Source of the DNA: Halioglobus sp.
GTDB taxonomy: Bacteria; Pseudomonadota; Gammaproteobacteria; Pseudomonadales; Halieaceae
Assembly: GCA_020443345.1 (NCBI GenBank)
Contig: JAGRIH010000022.1
Span: forward strand, 62,001-126,000
DNA length: 64,000 nucleotides
Reading direction: 5' to 3'
Shown: piece by piece, positions 27,562 through 39,009 of the stretch
Position numbering within the stretch: the first letter of the stretch is position 1
Layout of the letters: each line of letters begins with the position of its first letter
Notes under the pieces: model-generated
Told to the model about the DNA's origin: nothing
Databases searched by the model: none
The model's input: the letters and a program-made list of their open reading frames with translations, nothing else
Program-made: the position numbers and the translations under genes

Positions 27562-28812
27562 ATGCGCTGCTCGCTGTGCTGCCTGCTCTTGGCGCTGCTG
27601 GGCGCACCGCTGCACGCCGCCGTGCCCGGCTTCGACGGCGGCCATCTCAAGCTGCGCGCCACGGCCAGCAGCTACCCCGGTGACAGCCTGCTGCGAGAGT
27701 CTGCGGGCTCCCGCGCTCTGGATGGGGGCGCGGATTTGCGGCTGCGCCTGGCGGCGCGCCGCGAGGGCCTTGGCGCCGTCGCGCACTATCAGGTGCTCGG
27801 CCAGTGGCGCGACGGGACCGCTTTGCCGCCGCCACTACCGGGTCTGTTCCACACGGCAGCGGCGCTGCCTGACGACCGGCGCCGCTGGTGGGACCTGACC
27901 GACACGCTGGACAGCGGGGGCTCCCACCAGATGGCGCAGCGCCTGGATCGCCTGTACGTGGAATATGCGGGGAATAAAACCGTCCTGCGCTTCGGCCGGC
28001 AGGCGCTGTCCTGGGGCAACGGTCTGATTTACAGCCCCATGGATATTTTCAACCCCTTCGATCCGGCGGCCGTCGACACGCAGTATAAGCTGGGCGACGA
28101 CATGCTCTACGGCCAGTACCTGCTGGACAGCGGCAGCGACTGGCAGTTGGTGCAGGTAGCGCGCCGCGATGCGGCAGGCGAGCTCAGCGCCGCGGCCAGT
28201 TCCACCGCGCTCAAGTTTCACGGCTTCGGCCTGCAGCGCGAGTACGACCTGCTGCTGGCACGGCATTTCGACGAGACCGTGCTCGGTGCCGGCGGCGCCC
28301 TGAACATGGGGGAGGCCATCCTGCGCGGCGATATCACCGTGACGCACACCCGTGAGGAGTGGGTGGCCAGCGCGGTGGCCAACTGGTCTTACTCCTGGGC
28401 GTGGGGCGGACACAACGTCAGCGGTGTGGTCGAGTATTTCTTTAACGGATTCGGCCTGCGCCAGTCCCAGTACGCGCTCTCGGCACTTCAGCGCGACAGC
28501 GCGCTGTTGCAGCGCCTGGCCAGGGGCGAGCTGTTTACCCTGGGGCGCCACTACCTGGCCGGCTCGCTGCTGCTGGAACTGAACCCGCTGCTGAGCATCA
28601 CACCGAACCTGTTCGTCAACCTGGGCGACGGCTCCGCCCTGGCGCAGTTGGTGCTGCGCTGGGACGCGGGCCAGAACTGGCAGCTGCTGGCGGCGCTGAG
28701 TGCCCCGCTCGGCCCGGCGGGCACCGAGTACGGGGGCCTGAAAAGTGGTATCGACGACCTGAACCTGGCGGTGGGGCCCTCGCTGTTCGCGCAGATCGGC
28801 TGGTTTTTTTAG
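27562..28812 (+). CDS. Outer-membrane beta-barrel protein of the ABC cassette
   Basis: The 416-residue protein begins with signal peptide MRCSLCCLLLALLGAPLHAA and continues as alternating amphipathic strands (for example RLDRLYVEYAGNKTVLRFGR). It ends SLFAQIGWFF, with the terminal aromatic expected for BAM-inserted barrels. No known porin family signature was recognised. The five-base spacing to the ATPase gene puts it in the operon. It may deliver or receive the cargo of the LolA-like carrier at the outer membrane; this is inference from position. Confidence 0.7.
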   Translation: MRCSLCCLLLALLGAPLHAAVPGFDGGHLKLRATASSYPGDSLLRESAGSRALDGGADLRLRLAARREGLGAVAHYQVLGQWRDGTALPPPLPGLFHTAAALPDDRRRWWDLTDTLDSGGSHQMAQRLDRLYVEYAGNKTVLRFGRQALSWGNGLIYSPMDIFNPFDPAAVDTQYKLGDDMLYGQYLLDSGSDWQLVQVARRDAAGELSAAASSTALKFHGFGLQREYDLLLARHFDETVLGAGGALNMGEAILRGDITVTHTREEWVASAVANWSYSWAWGGHNVSGVVEYFFNGFGLRQSQYALSALQRDSALLQRLARGELFTLGRHYLAGSLLLELNPLLSITPNLFVNLGDGSALAQLVLRWDAGQNWQLLAALSAPLGPAGTEYGGLKSGIDDLNLAVGPSLFAQIGWFF

Positions 28813-28927
28813 AGTAGCCGGTGTTGCAGCGGCCGCGGCGCTCCTATCTTTTGCCGCGTCAAGGGGGATCGCCTCGGTCGCTCCCGGATGTCGGCGCCGC
28901 GAGTTTCCGCACGGGCGCATTAGTGGC

Positions 28928-28933
28928 TATAAT
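28928..28933 (+). promoter_or_regulatory. Putative -10 box of cytochrome gene
   Basis: A perfect TATAAT at 28928-28933 lies 29 bases before the GTG start. The -35 area (TTCCGC, 17 bases upstream) is a poor match. It is a plausible sigma-70 promoter. Confidence 0.4.
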
Positions 28934-28962
28934 GCGCGCGGCAAGTAACCGAGGACGACAGT

Positions 28963-29391
28963 GTGATCAAACGAATTGCTTTGGGGTGTGCGGGTATGCT
29001 TCTGGCACTGGGTGTGGGTGCCGTCGAATTGAGCGATAAACAGCGCGCGACCATCGAGGAGCGCATCAAACCGGTGGGCGAGGTGTGCCTGCAGGGGGAT
29101 GACAGTTGCGGTGGCGCGGCGGCGTCCACGGGCGGCAGCGCGGCGCGCTCGGGCGAAGATGTATACAACAGTGCCTGCATGGCCTGCCACGCCACTGGCG
29201 CCGGGGGCGCGCCGCTGATGGGCGACATCGCGGCCTGGGCCGACCGGATTGCCAAGGGCAAAGAAGCCCTGTACAGCAGCGGTGTCAACGGCGTCGCCGG
29301 CACCGGCATGATCGCCAAAGGCGGTTGCATGAGGTGCTCCGAGCAGGAAATCCACGCGGCGGTCGATTTCATGGTGTCCCACAGCCAGTAG
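28963..29391 (+). CDS. Cytochrome c5-like protein
   Basis: The 142-residue protein has a signal peptide (MIKRIALGCAGMLLALGVGA) and a class I c-type cytochrome domain with heme site CMACH and axial Met in GVAGTGMIAKGG. The following CMRCS supplies the extra Cys pair typical of cytochrome c5. About 50 residues of linker precede the domain, longer than in small soluble c5 proteins. The start is GTG 28963 with GAGG upstream. It is expected in the periplasm carrying electrons; its partner is not evident. A terminator follows. Confidence 0.9.
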   Translation: MIKRIALGCAGMLLALGVGAVELSDKQRATIEERIKPVGEVCLQGDDSCGGAAASTGGSAARSGEDVYNSACMACHATGAGGAPLMGDIAAWADRIAKGKEALYSSGVNGVAGTGMIAKGGCMRCSEQEIHAAVDFMVSHSQ

Positions 29392-29404
29392 ACCGACCGC
29401 ACCA

Positions 29405-29445
29405 AGCCGCAGAGGCCATGGGGCAAACGCTCCGTGGCTTTTTTT
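29405..29445 (+). terminator. Rho-independent terminator after cytochrome gene
   Basis: AGCCGCAGAG pairs imperfectly with GCTCCGTGGCT, followed by a run of seven T. It lies 14 bases after the cytochrome stop and separates that gene from the RND operon. Confidence 0.65.
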
Positions 29446-29474
29446 ATGTACAGGATGTATCGGGCCGCGCAGGT

Positions 29475-29543
29475 GGTATACCCGATAAAGCGGGGCAGGC
29501 CCTGTCGCGAGAGGCATGGAGAGCCTGCCCCCGCGTTATCGGG
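29475..29543. repeat. Dispersed palindromic repeat, copy B, with long hairpin
   Basis: Bases 29475-29519 repeat 19290-19334 in reverse orientation (43 of 45 by eye). Here the palindrome is nearly complete: CCCGATAAAGCGGGGCAGGC (29481-29500) pairs with 29523-29543 across a 22-base loop. A second perfect hairpin CGTTGCGCG/CGCGCAACG follows at about 29558-29588. The element lies between the cytochrome terminator and the RND adaptor gene. Confidence 0.75.
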
Positions 29544-29621
29544 CATGCCGGCAGCGACGTTGCGCGGGATGTCGCCGGGCGCGCAACGCCACAGTGCGGT
29601 GCCGGAAAACAGGAGAACGGG

Positions 29622-30737
29622 GTGATCAGATTCGTGTACCTAGCGGGGCTTCTCGTGCTGTTGGGGGCCTGCGCCGAGGAGCCGCCGCCGCCGCGCACGG
29701 CAAAGGTGGTGGTGGCCGAGGTCGTGCAGGGCCCCTACCAGCCCAAATCACGCTACGTCGGCCGCCTGCAGGCGCAGGAAGATGTCGCCATCCAGGCGCG
29801 GGTGACGGGCTATGTGCAGAGCCGCGAGTTCCACGAGGGCGACCGGGTCGAGGCGGGCGCGGTGCTCTACACCATCGATGCATCCGAGTACGCGGCAAAG
29901 CTCGCCCGGGCCAGGGCGGAACGGGCGGCGGCCGCCGCCAATCAGGCCAACGCCGAGCGCAACTACAAGCGCGCCGTCGAACTGCTGGCCAAAGGCGCGA
30001 TCTCCCAGGCGCAGATGGACGACCTGAGCGCCAAGAAGCTCGATGCCGACGCCCGCATTGCCGCAGCCGAGGCCGAGATCACCAGCGCCGAGGTCAACCT
30101 GGGCTACACCACCATCACCGCGCCCATCAGCGGCCGCATCGGCTCCAGTGCGGTGAGTCCGGGCGACCTGGTGGGCCCCAATAGCGGCACGCTCACCACC
30201 CTGGTCAGCATCGATCCGATCGAGGCCCTGTTCCAGGTCAGTGAGGCCACCTACGTGGCGGCACTGGCGGGCCGCATGGACAGGGAGCTGAATGTCGATG
30301 AGCTGCGCAATATAGTCGTCAGGCTGGAACTGGCCAACGGTGTGGCCTATCCCGAGACGGGCAGCATCGACTTTTTCGCCAACCGGGTGGATCGGGTGAC
30401 GGGTACCATCGAGGCGCGGGCACGCATCCCCAACCCGCATTCCAACCTGGTGCCGGGCCAGTATGTGCGGGTCATCCTCACCGGCACCACGCCGCTGCAG
30501 GCGCTGTTCGTGCCGCAGGCCGCCGTGCAGGCCGACCAGCGCGGCAGTTTCGTGCTGATCGTGGACGGCGGCAACAAGGTCGTGCGCCGCGGCGTGGAGC
30601 TGGGCGAACGGCGCGAAGACCAGGTGGTGGTGAAGGCCGGCCTGGATGAGGGCGACCGGGTGATCGTGCGGGGCCTGCAGCAGGTGCGCCCCGGCATGCC
30701 AGTCGAGGTGCAGTCCCCGCCGGCTGCCGAGCAGTAG
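29622..30737 (+). CDS. RND efflux periplasmic adaptor lipoprotein
   Basis: The 371-residue membrane-fusion protein starts at GTG 29622 with AGGAG ahead. It has a lipoprotein signal ending LLGACAEE. Barrel-sandwich halves (GRLQAQEDVAIQARVTGYVQ and GYTTITAPISGRIGSSAVSP) flank an alpha-helical hairpin (about 95-150). This is the AcrA/MexA layout, anchored in the inner membrane by lipid. The pump gene follows after 9 bases. No TolC-type gene is next to them, so an outer-membrane partner must come from elsewhere. Confidence 0.93.
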   Translation: MIRFVYLAGLLVLLGACAEEPPPPRTAKVVVAEVVQGPYQPKSRYVGRLQAQEDVAIQARVTGYVQSREFHEGDRVEAGAVLYTIDASEYAAKLARARAERAAAAANQANAERNYKRAVELLAKGAISQAQMDDLSAKKLDADARIAAAEAEITSAEVNLGYTTITAPISGRIGSSAVSPGDLVGPNSGTLTTLVSIDPIEALFQVSEATYVAALAGRMDRELNVDELRNIVVRLELANGVAYPETGSIDFFANRVDRVTGTIEARARIPNPHSNLVPGQYVRVILTGTTPLQALFVPQAAVQADQRGSFVLIVDGGNKVVRRGVELGERREDQVVVKAGLDEGDRVIVRGLQQVRPGMPVEVQSPPAAEQ

Positions 30738-30746
30738 AGCCGCCCC

Positions 30747-33700
30747 GTGTTCAGCGCATTTTTCATTCGCCGCCCGAAGTTTGCGCTGGTCATCGCCATC
30801 GTCATGACGCTGATCGGCGGTCTGTCCATTTTTTTGTTGCCGGTCACCGAATACCCGGCCATCGCACCGCCCAACATCGTGGTGCGCGCAGTCTACCCGG
30901 GCGCCTCGGCCGAGGTGGTGGAAACCACGGTGGCGGTGCCGGTGGAAAACGCGGTGAACGGCGTGGAGGACATGATCTACATGTCCTCCAAGAGCGGTAA
31001 CGACGGCAGCTACAGTCTCAGTGTGACCTTCAAGATCGGCACCGATCCGGACATGGCGCTGGTGCGGGTGCAAAATCGCGTCAAGCTGGCGGAGCCGGCG
31101 CTGCCGACTGAAGTAACGGCCAGGGGGCTCACCATCGACGAGCGCTCGCCGGATATCCTCAAGATCGTCAGCTTCAGCTCCCCCGATGGTTCGCTGGACT
31201 ACAAGTTCATCTCCAACTACGTGAAGATCAATGTGCAGAGCGCCCTGGGGCGGGTGGCGGGTATTTCCTCCGCAGATATCCTGGGCCAGGCGGACTACTC
31301 CATGCGCCTGTGGCTGAATCCGGACCGCATGGCCAACCTGGGGCTGTCGGTGCGGGATATCAGCAGCGCGCTGCGCGAGCAGAATGTGCAGGTGGCCGCC
31401 GGCAAGATTGGCGCGCCGCCCTACGAGGGGGCGCTGCAGACGGAGTACACACTGCAGACCAGGGGGCGGCTGCACGATGTGAAGGAGTTCGAGAAGATCG
31501 TGCTGCGCGCGCGACCCGACGGCTCGGCGATTTATCTGCGCGATGTGGCCCGGGTGGAACTGGGGCAGTCCAGTTACAGTTTCTTCGGCGAAGTGGACGG
31601 CAGGCCCGCGGTCAGTGTCGCCCTGTTTCTGCTGGCGGACGCCAACGCCCTGGCGGCCGGGGAGGCGGCCGATGCCATGCTGGCGGAGCTGTCCCGGCAG
31701 TTTCCGCCCGGGCTGGACTACGCCGCGCACTACGATACCACACACTATATTGCGGCCGCGGTACAGCAGGTGGTCGGCGCCCTGCTGGCCGCGGTGGCGC
31801 TGGTCATTGCCATCAGTTTTTTGTTCCTCGGGAGCTGGCGCACCACGCTGGTGCCGAGCGTGGCGATTCCGGTGTCGCTGATCGCCACCTTCGCGGTACT
31901 GCTGTTGGCGGGCATGTCGATCAATACTGTCACGCTGTTCGGCCTGATCCTGGCGATCGGCATCGTGGTGGACGACGCGATTCTGGTGGTCGAGAACTGC
32001 GACCGGCACCTGCGGGCGGACCCGGACCTGGCACCGGCAGACGCGGCACTGGTGACCATGCGCGAAGTGGGCGGACCGATCGTCGCCACCACCCTGGTGC
32101 TGCTGGCGGTATTTTTGCCGGTGGCCCTGCTGCCGGGTATCACCGGTGAAATGTATCGCCAGTTTGCAGTGACCATCTGCGTGGCCGTGGTCTTTTCCTC
32201 GGTCAACGCGCTCACCCTGAGTCCCGCCCTGTGCGGCATGCTGCTCAGGTCCGGTGAGCCGCGCGAGGCCTGGTGGTACCGCAAGTTCCTGTCCGGTTTT
32301 GGCAAAGTGACCGGCCTTTACGACACCGGGGTGCAGTGGGTGCTGCGCAAGCTTCTGCTGGTCGGTGCGATCTTCCTGGTGTGGATGGCCGCGCTGGCCT
32401 TCGGGCTGCTGCAGACCCCGACGGGTTTCGTGCCGGATGAAGACAAGGGCGTGATGATGGTCAACGTGCAGCTGCCCGATGCCTCATCCCTGACGCGCAC
32501 CAAGGCCGCGATGGACAAGATGGCGGCACTGCTGCGGGCCGATCCGGCGGTGCAGAGCGTCAACTCGGTCACCGGCTACTCGGTGCTGACCGGGGCCATG
32601 GCCAGTAACGGCGGTACGCTGTTTGTGGTGTTGCGGCCCTGGGACGAGCGCCACGGCAGGGAAAACCAGGTGTTCAACGTGACGCGCCGCATCAATGCGC
32701 TGGCATTTTCCAGGGTGCCCGAGGCGCAGGTGTTTGCCATCGCGCCGCCGGCGGTCCCCGGCATGGGCGCCGTGGGCGGCCTGGAACTGATGCTGCAGGA
32801 CACCCTTGCGCGACCGCCGGCGCAACTGGCGGCGGTACTGAACAACCTCATTGTCGACGGCAACCAGAACCCGGCACTGCAGGGGGTATTCAGCACCTAT
32901 CGCGCCAATGTGCCGCAGTACTTCATCGATGTCGATCGGATCAAGGCGAAGAACCTGGGGGTGTCGCTGGACGAGATTTTCACCACCTTGCAGGCGCAGA
33001 TGGGCTCGCTGTACATCAATGATTTCGACAAGTTCGGCCAGACCTACCGCGTGATCATGCAGGCCGATGCGCCCTACCGGGCGGACCTGTCTGATCTGGA
33101 TCACTTCTACCTGAAATCCGCCGGCGGCGAGATGGTGCCGCTCAGTACCCTGGTCACCACCCGGTCGGTGCTGGGCCCGCAGATGGTGCAGCGCTACAAC
33201 CTGTACCGGGCCGCCAGCGTGCAGGCATCTGCCGCGCCGGGCTACAGTTCCGGTGAGGCGATGGACGCGTTCGAGCGGCTGGCCGCCGCCACGCTGCCGG
33301 ACGGCTATCGAGTCGAGTGGACCGGCATGGCTTTCCAGGAAAGGGAGGCGGGCAACACGGCGCTGCTGGCCTACGGCCTGGCGCTGATGTTCGTCTACCT
33401 GTTTCTGGTGGCCCAGTACGAGAGCTGGTCCATCCCCATCGCCATTATCCTGGTGGTACCGATGGCCGTGGGTGGGGCCATTGTGGCGCTGTTGCTGTCG
33501 GGTACCGCGCTGAACCTGTACGCCCAGATCGGGGTGGTGCTGCTGATCGGCCTGGCGGCGAAAAACGCCATATTGATCGTGGAATTTGCGCGGCATCGGC
33601 GCGAACAGGGGGGGCTGGGTATCCGCGAGGCGGCGCGCGAGGCGGGGCGCCTGCGCTTTCGCGCGGTGTGCATGACGGCCCTGTCGTTTATCCTCGGCAT

Positions 33701-33987
33701 CCTGCCGCTGGTGCTGGCCAGCGGCGTGGGGGCGCTCGGCCAGCGCTCCCTGGGTATCCCGGTATTTGGCGGCATGCTGGCGGCGCTGCTGGTGGGAACC
33801 TTTTTTATTCCCGGGTTTTACGCCATCGTGCAGGGCATCCGCGAGCGACTCAAGTCGCGGCTCGGTCTGGCGGGCGCATCCACGCCGGGCGCATCCACGC
33901 CGGGCGACTCCACGCCGGGCGACTCCACGCCGGGCGCGTCCACGCCGGGCGACGCCACGCCGCAGCCCGCGCGGCGCCATCGCGATA

Positions 33988-33995
<8 letters not shown>
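30747..33995 (+). CDS. RND (HAE1/AcrB-type) multidrug efflux pump
   Basis: The 1082-residue inner-membrane transporter has 12 expected membrane segments and two large periplasmic loops. The proton-relay residues are present: the Asp pair in GIVVDDAILVVEN and Lys in AAKNAILIVEFA. It is 30-50 residues longer than usual because the C-terminus carries six five-residue repeats (consensus ASTPG/DSTPG) before QPARRHRDIS. It starts at GTG 30747. Its stop overlaps the 3' end of the convergent helicase gene by 8 bases. Substrates are unknown; hydrophobic drugs, dyes or detergents are typical of the family. Confidence 0.94.
33876..33964 (+). repeat. 15-bp tandem repeat at the 3' end of the RND gene
   Basis: Six consecutive units of consensus G(C/A)NTCCACGCCGGGC, 15 bp each, encode ASTPG/DSTPG at the C-terminus. 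Units 1 and 2 are identical, as are 3 and 4. The period is a multiple of three, so changes in copy number keep the frame. Confidence 0.9.
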
Positions 33996-35985
<1,990 letters not shown>

Positions 35986-36141
35986 TGATACGCTGTGATT
36001 TCGAACATGGGGCCTGCGGGACGACGCTGCGCTTCGAAGGCTGCGTATTGTCCGTTGTTCCGCTACAAAGTAACAGTGAAGAATCCGTTTTGGTGACAGG
36101 CTCCAGACGTAAGGGCCGACCCTCAGGGCGGGCCATTATGT

Positions 36142-37638
36142 CTAGACCTGGTCGCTGCTGCGATAGGCCAGGGCCTCGCCGATATGCGCGGTATCCAGGT
36201 TCTCGGCACCGGCCAGGTCGGCGATGGTGCGCGCCACCCGCAGGGTGCGGTGCAGGGCCCGGCCCGACAGGTGCATGCGCGTAGCGGCCGCTATGAGGTA
36301 TTCGTTTACCGCCTCGTCCAGTGCACAGGTGCGGGCCAGCAGGTCGGGCGGCAGTTGTGCATTGGCGCAACCCTGGCGCTGCTGCTGCCGCTCGCGGCTG
36401 CGCCGCACTCGCTGGCGCACGGTGTCCGAATCCTCGCCGCGGCACTGTGCGCTCAGCAGTGTACGCGCGGGCAGGCGCTGCACGGCCACGCACAGGTCGA
36501 TGCGATCGAGCAGCGGTCCGGACAGCCGCGCGCGGTAGCGCTGGATCTGGTCCGGCGTGCAGCGACAGGCGCGCTCGGTATCGCCCAGATAGCCGCAGGG
36601 ACAGGGGTTCATGGCGGCCACCAGTTGAAAGCGGGCCGGATAGGTGATTTTGTGGCGGGCGCGGGACAGGGTGACCTGGCCGGATTCCAGCGGCTCGCGC
36701 AGGACCTCCAGGCAGTGGCGGCTGAACTCGGGGAACTCGTCGAGAAACAGCACCCCGCCGTGCGCCAGGGAGATCTCGCCGGGCCGCGGCCGGCCGCCGC
36801 CCCCGACCAGCGCCGCCGGGCTGGCGCTGTGGTGGGGATTGCGGAAGGGGCGCTGTAAGTACGTGCTGCAGTCGTTCTGGCCGTGCAGGTTGCGCAGCGC
36901 CAGCGCGGTCAGCGCCTCCTCCGCAGAGGGCGGCGGCAGGATGCCCGGCAGCCGGCTGGCCAGCAGCGTCTTGCCGGTGCCCGGCGGACCGCTGAGCAGG
37001 AGGTTATGACCGCCGCTGGCGGCGATCTCCAGGGCGCGCCGCGCGCCCTGTTGTCCCGCCACGTCGCCCAGGTCGGGGTAGCGATGGCGAGCGTCAGTGG
37101 AGCCCGGCTGCGCCGGGTCGATGGGCCGCGAGCCGTTGAGGTGTGCGCACAGGGTGAGCAGGTCGGGGGCGGGAAGGACTGCGCTACCCGGCACCAGTGC
37201 CGCCAGGGCGGCGCTCTCGGCGGCCAGCACCAGGGCGCGCTGCCCGGCCCGGGCGCAACGCGCGGCCGGGATCACGCCGGGGGTCGCGCGCAGGCTGCCG
37301 TCCAGGGCGAGCTCCCCGAGAAATTCGTGCCGGGCCAGTTGGTCGGCCGGTACCTGGCCCGAGGCGGTCAGGATCCCCAGGGCGATGGGGAGGTCGAAGC
37401 CGCCGCCCTCCTTGGGCAGATCGGCCGGCGCCAGATTGACCGTGATACGCCGGTCGGGGAACGTGAAATGGGAGTTGAGCAGGGCGCTGCGCACGCGGTC
37501 CTTGCTCTCGCGTACCGCCGTTTCCGGCAGGCCCACGATATTAAATGCCGGGAGGCCGTTGGACAGGTGTGTCTCCACCCGCACCAGCGGCGCCTCGATT
37601 CCCGCCAGCGCCCTGCTGTAAACCACCGATAGGTCCAT
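36142..37638 (-). CDS. comM: YifB/ComM-family Mg-chelatase-like AAA+ ATPase
   Basis: The 498-residue protein has an N-terminal Lon-substrate-like domain starting MDLSVVYSRALAGIEAPLVRVE, then an AAA+ core with Walker A SGPPGTGKT and Walker B-like GGVLFLDEFPEF. The Mg-chelatase-type C-terminus follows. ComM promotes branch migration of DNA taken up in natural transformation; the role here is inferred from family. AGGGA precedes the ATG. It is transcribed in the same direction as ubiK, with 43 bases between them. Confidence 0.92.
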   Translation of the reverse strand: MDLSVVYSRALAGIEAPLVRVETHLSNGLPAFNIVGLPETAVRESKDRVRSALLNSHFTFPDRRITVNLAPADLPKEGGGFDLPIALGILTASGQVPADQLARHEFLGELALDGSLRATPGVIPAARCARAGQRALVLAAESAALAALVPGSAVLPAPDLLTLCAHLNGSRPIDPAQPGSTDARHRYPDLGDVAGQQGARRALEIAASGGHNLLLSGPPGTGKTLLASRLPGILPPPSAEEALTALALRNLHGQNDCSTYLQRPFRNPHHSASPAALVGGGGRPRPGEISLAHGGVLFLDEFPEFSRHCLEVLREPLESGQVTLSRARHKITYPARFQLVAAMNPCPCGYLGDTERACRCTPDQIQRYRARLSGPLLDRIDLCVAVQRLPARTLLSAQCRGEDSDTVRQRVRRSRERQQQRQGCANAQLPPDLLARTCALDEAVNEYLIAAATRMHLSGRALHRTLRVARTIADLAGAENLDTAHIGEALAYRSSDQV

Positions 37639-37681
37639 CGCTCTTCCCTGAGCCGGTGTATGCGGTTTGTCGCCTTCGCTG

Positions 37682-37942
37682 TCAGTTCTGTGGCGGCAGC
37701 GACTCCAGTTCGCGGGTCAGTTCCGCCAGTTCCGTCTCCAGCTCGTCGACCCGTTCGCGCGTGCGCCGCAGCACCTCGGTCTGTGCGTCGAATTCCTCGC
37801 GGCTCACCAGGTCCAGCCGGGCCAGAGCGGACTGGGTCAGTGCGCGCACCCCCTTGTCGACCTCGCTCTTGAGGCCGCTGCCGCCGACCATCTGGTTTAG
37901 CTGCTCGAAAAGATCCCACGGTGGGGGGGGCCGGGTCGCCAT
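37682..37942 (-). CDS. ubiK: UbiK accessory factor (BMFP/YqiC family)
   Basis: The 86-residue protein (MATRPPPPWDLFEQLNQMVG) has the short amphipathic segment and C-terminal coiled coil typical of the BMFP/UbiK family (REEFDAQTEVLRRTRERVDE, then ELETELAELT). UbiK assists the aerobic ubiquinone-biosynthesis complex with UbiJ. An ATG 12 bases upstream is possible, but the 86-residue form fits the family. It lies upstream of comM and divergent from the nitrogen operon. Confidence 0.88.
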   Translation of the reverse strand: MATRPPPPWDLFEQLNQMVGGSGLKSEVDKGVRALTQSALARLDLVSREEFDAQTEVLRRTRERVDELETELAELTRELESLPPQN

Positions 37943-38020
37943 GGTTATCACCATCGTCAATGCCAGTATTTGAGGGAAGATTCTAGAGCATTTCCCCCGG
38001 GTCGCACAGCACAGCACGGT

Positions 38021-38053
38021 GCACTGTATTGGTGCTACGCACCAATACAGTGC
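38021..38053. promoter_or_regulatory. Tandem NtrC-type binding sites (perfect inverted repeat)
   Basis: GCACTGTATTGGTGC and GCACCAATACAGTGC, separated by TAC, are exact reverse complements. Each arm by itself matches the GCAC-N7-GTGC form of NtrC sites. They sit about 90-120 bases upstream of a -24/-12 promoter, the usual enhancer distance. The match is strong; the regulator's identity is inferred. Confidence 0.75.
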
Positions 38054-38143
38054 GTTCAGAGAGCATCCCGGCGGCCACCAAATCGTGCTCTCGACTGTCG
38101 GATTAACTCCTAACTAAATGATAAACAGAAAAAATATATATTG

Positions 38144-38159
38144 TGGCACGCGCTATGCA
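38144..38159 (+). promoter_or_regulatory. Sigma-54 (-24/-12) promoter of porin-amtB-glnK
   Basis: TGGCACGCGCTATGCA has the invariant GG (38145-38146) and GC (38157-38158) separated by ten bases, as sigma-54 promoters require. Predicted transcription begins near 38170, giving a leader of about 100 bases before the porin ATG. Together with the upstream NtrC-type sites it explains nitrogen control of the three genes. Confidence 0.75.
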
Positions 38160-38274
38160 GAAAAGTTTCCCCGTACAGAGCCGGCACGGGAGCGTTTGCC
38201 TCTCACGCCAGCTCCGGCGAGTAAGCGCAGTACCTTGCCCGCAACGCGCCAACCCATTGACGGAGACACAGCCC

Positions 38275-39009
38275 ATGTGGATCAGCAAATTACTTCCCGC
38301 CACCCTGAGCACGGCCGTCCTGTGTGTCGGCGGCCCCGCGCCGGCTGCGGCCGGCGACGGGATCGCGGTCAGTGGCAGCATCGCCCTGACCTCGGACTAC
38401 CGCTTCCGCGGCATTTCCCAGTCCGACGAGTCGGCGGCTATCCAGGGCGGGTTCGAGTTGGAGTTCTCTCCCGGCTTCTATGTCGGCACCTGGGGCTCCA
38501 GTGTGGATTTCGACAGCAACGATGGCTATGACGGCAGCCTGGAACTGGACTACTACGCCGGCTGGGCCGGTTCCGTCGGCGCGACGGACTTCGGTGTCGA
38601 CGTGGGTTACATCTATTATGACTACCCGGGCGACAACGGTGAAAAGGGCGACTACCAGGAGGTTTATGTCAACGTATCCTGGCAGGAACTGAGCCTCGGT
38701 GTCGCCTACTCGGATGACTACTACGCTGCAACCGATGAATTCTGGTACCTGTCCGGCGACTACAGTGTCCCGCTGACGGACACGCTTTCCCTCGGCCTGC
38801 ACGCGGGCTACAACCTGCTGGAACGAGGCGGCGGGTTCCTGTCCTCGGACGAGGACGCCTACATCGACTATCGGATGTCCCTGACCTGGTCGTGGGCCGG
38901 TGTGGATATCGCCCTGGCCTATGTCGGCACCGACCTGCACGATGCGGACGTGTTCGGCACCGACTGGGCAGACGACACCGCGGTTATTTCAATCAGTAGG
39001 GATCTGTGA
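38275..39009 (+). CDS. TorF-family putative porin in nitrogen operon
   Basis: The 244-residue protein has a signal peptide (about 1-27) and an outer-membrane barrel of the TorF/Gcw_chp family. The family block SIALTSDYRFRGISQSDE follows the signal peptide. Many YxD/WxG strand motifs and a terminal VISISRDL are seen. GGAG lies nine bases before the ATG. Its stop overlaps the start of the ammonium transporter gene, so it is expressed with nitrogen-uptake genes and may ease diffusion of ammonium or small amines across the outer membrane. That role is inferred from the operon. Confidence 0.82.
   Translation: MWISKLLPATLSTAVLCVGGPAPAAAGDGIAVSGSIALTSDYRFRGISQSDESAAIQGGFELEFSPGFYVGTWGSSVDFDSNDGYDGSLELDYYAGWAGSVGATDFGVDVGYIYYDYPGDNGEKGDYQEVYVNVSWQELSLGVAYSDDYYAATDEFWYLSGDYSVPLTDTLSLGLHAGYNLLERGGGFLSSDEDAYIDYRMSLTWSWAGVDIALAYVGTDLHDADVFGTDWADDTAVISISRDL

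Noticed and set aside
25538..27607. 689-codon minus-strand ORF over the ABC transporter genes
   Set aside because: Its composition (His, Gln, Arg, Ala rich) is that of an antisense frame in high-GC DNA. The plus strand encodes clear permease and ATPase motifs.
29748..32009. 753-codon minus-strand ORF over the RND operon
   Set aside because: Antisense shadow; the plus-strand adaptor and pump genes have full family motifs.
33876..33964. Possible CRISPR-like repeats
   Set aside because: Units are contiguous 15-mers without spacers and lie inside a coding frame. No cas gene is present.
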